From an uncultured Verrucomicrobiota bacterium (GTDB taxonomy: Bacteria; Verrucomicrobiota; Kiritimatiellia; RFP12; UBA1067), in contig CAMOIK010000016.1 in the NCBI GenBank assembly GCA_946615875.1, positions 1 through 18,072 of the forward strand: a stretch of 18,072 nt of DNA, read 5' to 3'. This document shows, piece after piece, positions 1-5,286 of the stretch (its first letter is position 1; the number at the start of each line of letters is the position of its first letter). The notes below the pieces were generated by a model. The model was not told the DNA's origin and did no database searches. It saw only the letters and a program-made list of their open reading frames with translations. Made by a program: the position numbers and the translations under genes.

Positions 1-7
1 AAAAAAA

Positions 8-16
8 TGGTATAAT
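8..16 (+). promoter_or_regulatory. Extended -10 promoter of the MFS gene, leaderless geometry
   Basis: TATAAT occupies 11-16 and is preceded by TGG, giving an extended -10 (TGn) element behind an A-tract at 1-7. Only 7 nt separate the -10 from the ATG at 24, so transcription should begin at or next to the start codon. Any -35 region would lie outside the window. The same ten bases (8-17) recur at 5244-5253 before the tricorn-like gene. Confidence 0.75.
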
Positions 17-23
17 AGGCGAC

Positions 24-1286
24 ATGAAGAAACCAGACTACAAATGGCGTCTGCTGGCGCTCGTATCCGCCACCTACTTCCTCGCGCAGGGCACGCGACA
101 GATCTACAACACCGTCCTGCCGCAGATCAAGGCGGACTTCGCCGCCGCCGGGCAGGCGCTGACCGACACCGACTTCGGCCTGGTGGGCAGCGCCTTCACG
201 CTCGTCTTCGGCCTCGTCCTGCCGCTCGGCGGCTTCCTCGCCGACTTCGTCAGCCGCAAATGGATGATCGTGGCCGGCGCCGCGCTGTTCTCGGCCGGCA
301 TCTTCTCGTCGAGCTTCGCGACGGGGCTGGGAGCGCTAGTCCTGGCCTACGGCGTCGCGAACGCCGCCGGGCAGGCGCTGATGCCGCCGTCCAACTCTTC
401 GCTGATCGCGCAGTTCCACACCGATACGCGCGCGACGGCGTTCTCGATCTACCAGGTCGTGTTCTACGCGGGCATAGTCGTGTGCAGCGCGGTGTCGGGC
501 TTCCTCGCAGACATGGGCGAGGGAGGCTGGCGGAAGGCGTTCGCGCTGTTCGGCGCGTTGGGCGCCGCCTGGGCGCTCGCGCTCGCGTTCTCGATGCGAG
601 ACACGCCCCAGCCAAAGACGGACGCCGCCGCGGACGGCAAGGCGTCGCTGAAGGAGGCCGCCGCCGCCTTCGCCGGCAAACCCTCCGCGCTGCTGCTCAT
701 GGCGGGCGTCGGCGCCTACCTCTACGCGAAATACGCCTTCAACCTCTGGATCGTGGATTACATGCGCCGTTCGTTCGGCGACGCAATCACGCTGAAGGAG
801 GCTGCTTTCCACGCGGTGTTCTGGTTCTGTCTCGGCTCGACGATCGGCGTCGGCGCCGCCGGGCGCGTGTCGGACCGCCTGGCCGCGAAGAACCGGAAGG
901 TGCGCTTCGACATGAACATAGCGGGCTTGGCGCTCTTCGTCCCCGGGCTGCTGCTTTCCGCCTACGCGCCCAGCGCCGCCTGGTGCGTCGCCGGGACGGG
1001 CGTCGCGGGCCTCGCAGCGGGCATCTACGACTCCAACTTCTACGCCTCGCTATTCGAAGTGGTGAAGCCGCGCTACCGCGCGGCGGCGGTCGGCATATTC
1101 GGGTGCGGCGGCGCCGTCGTCGGCGCCGTCGGCCCGGCGATGCTCGGCTGGACCTCTACGCACTTCTCGATGCGCGCCGGCCTCGCCTCGCTCGCGGCGC
1201 TCGCGTTCGCAGGGATGCTCGCAATACTGGCCGCCAGGGTGTTCTTCTTCGACCGGGACAAGGAGGAGCAGCTATGCCAGACCTAG
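24..1286 (+). CDS. MFS transporter, about 12 membrane helices
   Basis: The 420-residue product is a polytopic inner-membrane protein of the major facilitator superfamily, which moves small solutes by proton-coupled or exchange mechanisms. A first helix (about residues 10-30) is followed by a loop and a second helix ending in GGFLADFVSRKW, the classic motif A region between helices 2 and 3 (G-x-x-x-D-x-x-x-R-K). A hydrophilic central linker (about residues 193-215, DTPQPKTDAAADGK) splits two six-helix halves. The second half repeats a motif-A-like GRVSDRLAAKNRK. The length is normal for the family. The substrate cannot be read from sequence; the overall look recalls the organophosphate/anion (GlpT/ACS) branch, which is a guess. 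The start at 24 is fixed by the promoter at 8-16 and there is no Shine-Dalgarno site. It converges on the ACP-like gene with an 8-nt gap. Confidence 0.88.
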   Translation: MKKPDYKWRLLALVSATYFLAQGTRQIYNTVLPQIKADFAAAGQALTDTDFGLVGSAFTLVFGLVLPLGGFLADFVSRKWMIVAGAALFSAGIFSSSFATGLGALVLAYGVANAAGQALMPPSNSSLIAQFHTDTRATAFSIYQVVFYAGIVVCSAVSGFLADMGEGGWRKAFALFGALGAAWALALAFSMRDTPQPKTDAAADGKASLKEAAAAFAGKPSALLLMAGVGAYLYAKYAFNLWIVDYMRRSFGDAITLKEAAFHAVFWFCLGSTIGVGAAGRVSDRLAAKNRKVRFDMNIAGLALFVPGLLLSAYAPSAAWCVAGTGVAGLAAGIYDSNFYASLFEVVKPRYRAAAVGIFGCGGAVVGAVGPAMLGWTSTHFSMRAGLASLAALAFAGMLAILAARVFFFDRDKEEQLCQT

Positions 1287-1297
1287 CAGACATGCTA
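1284..1297. repeat. Small inverted repeat spanning both stop codons of a convergent pair
   Basis: TAGCA-GACA-TGCTA forms a 5-bp stem with a 4-nt loop. The left arm contains the TAG stop of the MFS gene and the right arm the TAG stop of the minus-strand ACP gene. No U-tract follows on either strand, so it is at best a weak transcription end or a chance symmetry in the 8-nt convergent gap. Confidence 0.3.
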
Positions 1298-1687
1298 CCG
1301 AAGAAAGTCCTCGATGGTGCGGAGCTCCGGGATGCGTTCCAGCGGGAAGGAAAGGCCGAAGCGCTCTTCTGACTCCATGACGAGCCTGAGGTGGTTCACC
1401 GAGTCCCACTGGGGGATGGAGCCGCATCGCGCCGCGCGCACCTCGTCGCGCGATACGCCGAAGAGCGACGCCGCGAAGGCGACGAGCGCTTCCCGCAGGA
1501 GGTCGCGCACGGTGTGGAAACCGAGAAAAGCGTCGATGCCGACAGGCGCGGCGAAGTCGTTCTCCATCATGACCAACAGGCCGAAGGCCGTCAGCGAGCA
1601 CCATCCCTCGGTCTCCCTGAAGCGCGTGTCGAGCGTCACGCTTTCGGTTTCCAGCACGTCGGCGACAGCTTTGCAAAACTTGTCCAT
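1295..1687 (-). CDS. Compact tandem (di-domain) acyl carrier protein
   Basis: The 130-residue protein appears to be two phosphopantetheine-binding ACP domains head to tail. Domain 1 (about residues 1-68) has the ACP pattern up to GWCSLTAF, where Ser31 sits in the usual attachment position but the conserved preceding Asp is Cys30. Domain 2 (about 69-130) has the canonical attachment site QWDSVNHL with Ser96, followed by LVMESEERFG and the helix-4 segment TIEDFL. The two serines are only 65 residues apart, tighter than typical ACP repeats, with almost no linker. ACPs carry acyl or aminoacyl groups as thioesters in the cytoplasm. The gene starts 18 nt after the stop of the upstream membrane protein, so they are probably co-transcribed; no Shine-Dalgarno sequence is visible. 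Domain 2 is a confident ACP; domain 1 is a probable, possibly inactive, one. Confidence 0.8.
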   Translation of the reverse strand: MDKFCKAVADVLETESVTLDTRFRETEGWCSLTAFGLLVMMENDFAAPVGIDAFLGFHTVRDLLREALVAFAASLFGVSRDEVRAARCGSIPQWDSVNHLRLVMESEERFGLSFPLERIPELRTIEDFLR

Positions 1688-1705
1688 GGCGTTTCGTGTA
1701 GGTTT

Positions 1706-3391
1706 TCAATTGCCGCGTCCGCCCGCGCGCGACAGGCACGGCGGGATGGCGAGCGCGGCGAGCGTTGCGAAGAAAGAGAGCCAGGCGAAGGCGAGCGGCA
1801 GGCCGGCGAGCGGCTTTTGCGCGGTGCGCGGGCGGGGGCGCGGCGCCTTTCGTTCGACCATCAGCACCTCCATGTCCCTGGCGACCCCGCCAGGCGCCAG
1901 GAACGGCATCGTGGCGGAGCCGACGACTTTGAAGCCGTTGGCGGCGACCGCCCTGCGGAAGCGAGCGGCGGCGCGCGGTTCTTCAGGGACCGGCTGCGGA
2001 AGCTGTGCGATTTCCGTATCGGCGGCGTGGGCGGCGCAGTAGAGGCGGTCGATCCTCGCGAGGTCGCAGGCGCCAACCAGGACGAGCGCGCCGACCGCGA
2101 GGCTGGCGCGGCGCGGCGCAACGAACCTGGCCAGCAGACCGCGCAGGGCGTCTATGCCGAACGCGGCCAGGACGCACACGCAAAGTTCCGTGAGGTGGTG
2201 CCATTTGACCGGTGCGCGTATCGAGTCGCCGACGGGAAGCATGAAGACAAGGCGGTAGAGCGGCTCGAAGTTCCTGCCCAGCGAAAGCAGACAGGCGAAC
2301 GCGCCAGCCGCAAGGAAGAAAAGCGCCTCGCCGCGGTTCGCGCCGCCTCCTCCGCCGCCGCGCCGGAAAGCGCCGAGCGAACAGGCGGCGCCGAGCGCGG
2401 CCAGGATGCACGTGACAAGCCCGAGATACAGTGAATGCTGCCTGTAGTTGCCGCGCTGCGCGCCGAAAGGCCGCCCCAACGCCCCGGTGTAGGGCCTGAC
2501 GCCCGTGCCCTGGCGCTTCCCCAGCGCCAGCACCATCGGGCAGCTGGTGTCGCCGTTTACGCGCGGGACGGCGAACTCCAGGATCTCCGCCGGCGGCAGC
2601 GACCAGTTGGTCACGAATATCCATCTCGCCTCCGCGTCGTCCTTCGCCGCGCCGCCAGTCAAGACGGAGCCGGCGTCCTTGGCCTCGGCGATGTCGCTGT
2701 CGCGCCGCGCCTTGTCGGCGGCGGCGCCGCGCAGGCTGGGAGCTGCGATGGCGCCGAACGTCACGGCGGCGATCGCAACGCCCTTCCAGCATGGCAGGCG
2801 ACGCTCGCGGATGCAGCACCAGACGAAATACGCCGCCGTGAAGACCGTGAAGATCAGCCACAGGTCAGGCTGGTAGAAGCTGGCCCAGGCCACGCAGGCG
2901 CCGAGCAGCACCCAGTTCTTCGCCTTGCCCTTCCTGACCGCGCGGTCCGCCAGGCCGAACGCGAACACGCCGTAGGTCATCCACTGGAACCATCCGAGGT
3001 GGCCGGCGGAAAACAGGCTGAACCAGTAGCCGCAGAAGGCGAGCAGCAGCCCCGCCCCGTACGACGCCAGGCGCGAAAGGCCCCTGCCGCGGCAGTAGTA
3101 GGCCAGACCGAGCGCGGCGAAATAGGCGGCGAGCGCGTATTGCAGCTCCACCCAGAAATACGGGCTGCCCAGGAACACGATCGCGTCGCCCGGCACGAAC
3201 TTGCCAGACTCCCTCCACGACGCCAGCCAGTCGCCTATGCGATCGACCGGAAACGACGTGGCGCAGTCCGGCATGACCGGCACGACGTCCGTCGCCCACG
3301 TCCCGTAGAAGACGAAACCCGCCAGCACCGCGAAGACCGCGGTGAAAAGCGCAAACCACGCAAAGCGTCTGTTGCCCACGAACACCTCCAT
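1706..3391 (-). CDS. Polytopic membrane protein, YfhO/GT-C glycosyltransferase-like
   Basis: The 561-residue protein has many hydrophobic helices. The first spans about residues 10-32 and is followed by an extracytoplasmic loop with acidic residues (Asp35, Asp42), an arrangement typical of GT-C glycosyltransferases that use polyprenyl-phosphate sugars. A later stretch (FEPLYRLVFMLPVGDSIRAP, then KWHHLTELCVCVLAAFGIDAL) resembles the conserved region of YfhO-type membrane proteins, where a short FR/RxP segment precedes a helix ending in G-x-D. A soluble segment near the C-terminus (about residues 450-525) precedes a last helix. A six-glycine run lies in a cytoplasmic or loop segment. A glycan or lipid-linked transfer role is inferred from fold resemblance only. 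It leads a two-gene unit with the ACP protein. The ATG at 3391 is 12 nt from a strong -10, leaving only about 6 nt of leader and no Shine-Dalgarno site. Confidence 0.62.
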   Translation of the reverse strand: MEVFVGNRRFAWFALFTAVFAVLAGFVFYGTWATDVVPVMPDCATSFPVDRIGDWLASWRESGKFVPGDAIVFLGSPYFWVELQYALAAYFAALGLAYYCRGRGLSRLASYGAGLLLAFCGYWFSLFSAGHLGWFQWMTYGVFAFGLADRAVRKGKAKNWVLLGACVAWASFYQPDLWLIFTVFTAAYFVWCCIRERRLPCWKGVAIAAVTFGAIAAPSLRGAAADKARRDSDIAEAKDAGSVLTGGAAKDDAEARWIFVTNWSLPPAEILEFAVPRVNGDTSCPMVLALGKRQGTGVRPYTGALGRPFGAQRGNYRQHSLYLGLVTCILAALGAACSLGAFRRGGGGGGANRGEALFFLAAGAFACLLSLGRNFEPLYRLVFMLPVGDSIRAPVKWHHLTELCVCVLAAFGIDALRGLLARFVAPRRASLAVGALVLVGACDLARIDRLYCAAHAADTEIAQLPQPVPEEPRAAARFRRAVAANGFKVVGSATMPFLAPGGVARDMEVLMVERKAPRPRPRTAQKPLAGLPLAFAWLSFFATLAALAIPPCLSRAGGRGN

Positions 3392-3403
3392 ATGACGGCG
3401 CGA

Positions 3404-3412
3404 ATTATACCA
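3404..3412 (-). promoter_or_regulatory. Extended -10 promoter for the GT-C-like/ACP pair
   Basis: On the minus strand TATAAT lies at 3409-3404, preceded by TGG (3412-3410) and an A/T tract, and followed by TCGCGCC. At 16-17 nt upstream the hexamers are CG-rich and unlike TTGACA. The start codon at 3391 is 12 nt downstream, predicting a leader of about 6 nt. Confidence 0.7.
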
Positions 3413-3481
3413 AATTTCTGCCGTCCCGTGTGTCTCTTGCTCCTTTTATCGTGCCGCCTTGCGAGCCTCCTCCCCGCCCCC

Positions 3482-3510
3482 TTGCAAAGACTGGGGAGAT
3501 TTGATAAAAT
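3482..3510 (+). promoter_or_regulatory. Sigma-70-type promoter of the LRR gene
   Basis: TTGCAA (3482-3487) and TAAAAT (3505-3510) are separated by 17 nt, and TG at 3502-3503 gives an extended -10. The discriminator is ACGCGCC, like the neighbouring promoters. Predicted transcription start is near 3517. It is divergent from the minus-strand promoter at 3404-3412. Confidence 0.65.
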
Positions 3511-3520
3511 ACGCGCCGCC

Positions 3521-3546
3521 TGAAATCCAAGGCGAGTGGCATTTCA
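3521..3546 (+). promoter_or_regulatory. Leader hairpin at the predicted 5' end of the LRR mRNA
   Basis: TGAAAT-CCA pairs with TGG-C-ATTTCA: a 9-bp stem with a single bulged C and the loop AGGCGAG. It begins only a few bases after the predicted transcription start and ends about 25 nt before the start codon at 3572. It could stabilise the mRNA 5' end; there is no U-tract, so it is not a typical terminator. Confidence 0.4.
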
Positions 3547-3571
3547 CAATTTGGAACGCGACAGAGAGCAT

Positions 3572-4480
3572 ATGAGGAGAATCCTTGCAACGGCCCTGGC
3601 CGCCGCGTCTTTCTTTCAAATGGCCGCGAACGCGGACGAGACCGTGCTTGACGGCCTCGTCTGGCGGTATGATGCGACGGACGGCGGGGCGATCATCCGC
3701 GGCGCGGCGCTGCCGGCCCCTGCCCCGGATGTGGAGAACGCGGCGGCGGGCGCGTCTTCGACTACGGCTTTGGAGGAGCTAAAGGTGCCTGCGGAGCTTG
3801 GCGGGCTCGCCGTGGTGGCGATAGGCGACGACGCATTCAACGAAAACGAGCGTCTGCGCGAGGTCAAGGTGCCGGAAGGCGTGAAGCGCATCGGTTCGCG
3901 TGCGTTCAAGGACTGCCGCAGCCTGCGAAGCGTCAAACTGCCGGACTCCGCGACGGAAATCGGCGACCGCGCGTTCAGCGGCTGCCGCGCGCTGAAGTCC
4001 GTGTCGCTCGGCTCGCACGTGACGAACATCGCCGAGCGCACCTTCCGCGACTGCCGGTCGCTAGGCTCCATCGACCTGCCGGAATGCCTGGCCTCGATAG
4101 GCGAGAAGGCGTTCGCAGACTGCGCCGCGCTGCACGTCGTCACGGTGCCGCACGGCGTCACGAACATCGCGGGCTGGGCGTTCGCAGACTGCGCGGCGCT
4201 CTCCACCGTCGTCTTCCTGGGCGCCGAGCCCGCCGTGGGCGACGATGCGTTCGCGCGCGTGGGCGAGGGGTGCTTCTTCCGGGCGTCGGCCGAAGAGGGC
4301 TGGAGCGTGAAGATTCCCGGCACGTGGCAGGGCAGGAACATCGTCGATCTGGCAATCGAGACCTACAGGCGCACATACCTCATCTTCCTGCCATCCATCG
4401 TCGGCGCGATCGGCACCATCGCCATACTCATACTCGCAATCGTCCTGCGCGAACGGAAAGAGGATGACGACGAAATGTGA
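3572..4480 (+). CDS. Exported BspA-type leucine-rich-repeat protein with C-terminal membrane anchor
   Basis: From ATG 3572 the product is 302 residues. It opens with a clear signal peptide (MRRIL, hydrophobic core, ANA before DET), which is why this start is preferred over the in-frame ATG at 3536. The body holds about five LRR_5/BspA (Treponema pallidum LRR) repeats of about 23 residues, each with an I-G/A-x-x-A/T-F-x-x-C/N core followed by a L-x-x-V-x-L/V-P strand, as in IGSRAFKDCRSLRSVKLPD. Near the C-terminus a hydrophobic helix (IFLPSIVGAIGTIAILILAIV) precedes RERKEDDDEM, so the repeats should face outside the cytoplasmic membrane and the acidic tail inside. Such repeats mediate protein or surface binding. 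The gene overlaps the next by 17 nt. The ligand is unknown. Confidence 0.83.
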   Translation: MRRILATALAAASFFQMAANADETVLDGLVWRYDATDGGAIIRGAALPAPAPDVENAAAGASSTTALEELKVPAELGGLAVVAIGDDAFNENERLREVKVPEGVKRIGSRAFKDCRSLRSVKLPDSATEIGDRAFSGCRALKSVSLGSHVTNIAERTFRDCRSLGSIDLPECLASIGEKAFADCAALHVVTVPHGVTNIAGWAFADCAALSTVVFLGAEPAVGDDAFARVGEGCFFRASAEEGWSVKIPGTWQGRNIVDLAIETYRRTYLIFLPSIVGAIGTIAILILAIVLRERKEDDDEM

Positions 4481-5252
4481 CGCCGCCGCGCTCCGCGCAC
4501 TGGCCTCGCGCTACGAGACGGCCGCTTTCCTGGACGGCGACCCTTCGGGCGTGATGCACGAGGTGCAGGGGGCGCGCAACCGCGAGGCCGCGGCCTTCCT
4601 CGCCGCTTCCCTGAGTTTCGGCGCGCGCGAACAGTTCCTGCCGCGCATCCGCCGCATGGTGCACGATTTCGCCGGCGGCGAGCCTGACGCATGGATACGC
4701 GAGGGCGCGTTCGAGCGCGACCTGCCGGGCGGCTGCCGGGACTGCTTCTACCGCTTCTACAAAGTGAAGGACGTCAATGCGTTCCTGCGCACCTACCGCC
4801 GCATCATGCAGGAAGATGGCTCGCTCGGAAACTACGTGAAGGCCAACGCCGCCGGCGACGGAGCGCGCGCCGTCGCCGCGATTTGCCGCCGCTTCGCCGG
4901 AAAATCGGGCGGGATCGTGCCGCAGGACGCGAAATCCGCCTGCAAGCGCCTCTGCATGTTCCTGCGATGGATGGCGCGAGCGCGCTCGCCGGTGGATCTG
5001 GGGCTGTGGGCGGACTTCATAGACCGCCGCACGCTGGTCATGCCGCTCGATACGCACGTGCTGCGCCAGGCGCGCCGATTGGGATTGATGGCGACAGGCG
5101 CGGCCTCGTTCGCCGCCGCGCGCCGCCTCACCGCGACGCTCGCGGAGACTTTTCCGGAGGATCCGCTCAAGGGCGACTTCGCCCTGTTCGGCCTCGGCAT
5201 CGCCGAAAAAGACGCGCCCTTGCGGTCCCCGCAGACGCATTTTATGGTATAA
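4464..5252 (+). CDS. TIGR02757/DUF2400 family protein
   Basis: The 262-residue cytoplasmic protein matches the TIGR02757 (DUF2400) family by several recognisable blocks: the N-terminal region with NREAAAFLAASLSFG, the central KRLCMFLRWMAR, the PVDLGLW segment, the LVMPLDTHVLRQARRLGL block and the C-terminal FALFGLGI. Family length is similar. The family function is not established; its helical architecture has been likened to HhH-type DNA glycosylase folds, which I treat as a weak hint. It overlaps the LRR gene by 17 nt and has a purine-rich AAAGAGG just before its ATG, so it is probably translated from the same mRNA. Its TAA stop (5250-5252) is embedded in the -10 box of the next gene's promoter. 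Confidence 0.85.
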   Translation: MTTKCDAAALRALASRYETAAFLDGDPSGVMHEVQGARNREAAAFLAASLSFGAREQFLPRIRRMVHDFAGGEPDAWIREGAFERDLPGGCRDCFYRFYKVKDVNAFLRTYRRIMQEDGSLGNYVKANAAGDGARAVAAICRRFAGKSGGIVPQDAKSACKRLCMFLRWMARARSPVDLGLWADFIDRRTLVMPLDTHVLRQARRLGLMATGAASFAAARRLTATLAETFPEDPLKGDFALFGLGIAEKDAPLRSPQTHFMV

Positions 5253-5253
5253 T
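5244..5253 (+). promoter_or_regulatory. Extended -10 promoter of the tricorn-like gene, overlapping the upstream stop codon
   Basis: TATAAT lies at 5248-5253 behind TGG and a T-rich stretch (5240-5243), with the CG-rich discriminator ACGCGG. The position 17 nt upstream reads GTCCCC, so no -35 is apparent. Bases 5250-5252 are the stop codon of the TIGR02757 gene. Predicted start of transcription is near 5260, giving a leader of about 27 nt. Confidence 0.75.
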
Positions 5254-5255
5254 AC

Positions 5256-5269
5256 GCGGAGTTTTCCGC
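5256..5269 (+). promoter_or_regulatory. Short hairpin at the predicted 5' end of the tricorn mRNA
   Basis: GCGGA pairs perfectly with TCCGC around a GTTT loop. The left arm overlaps the discriminator, so whether the whole stem is transcribed depends on the exact start site. It lies just before the ribosome binding site. Confidence 0.3.
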
Positions 5270-5272
5270 ACA

Positions 5273-5280
5273 AAAGGAGG
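5273..5280 (+). promoter_or_regulatory. Strong ribosome binding site of the tricorn-like gene
   Basis: AAAGGAGG ends 6 nt before ATG 5287, a near-perfect Shine-Dalgarno sequence. It selects 5287 over the closer ATG at 5282 and contrasts with the Shine-Dalgarno-free, leaderless-type genes nearby. Confidence 0.85.
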
Positions 5281-5286
5281 AATGGA

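Noticed and set aside
2330..2365. Glycine-codon repeat (six Gly) in the GT-C-like gene as a microsatellite or frameshift site
   Set aside because: The codons are mixed rather than a pure repeat, and the frame continues through recognisable membrane helices on both sides.
1391..3523. Two long plus-strand open frames (1391-2434 and 2435-3523) opposite the GT-C-like gene
   Set aside because: Both are charged, repetitive Arg/Ala/Gly/Glu translations with no membrane or domain pattern; the minus strand gives a coherent polytopic protein with a promoter.
3536..3571. Upstream ATG (3536) as the LRR gene start
   Set aside because: It would add 12 charged residues before the signal peptide. ATG 3572 gives a clean signal sequence, and the leader hairpin would overlap the earlier start.
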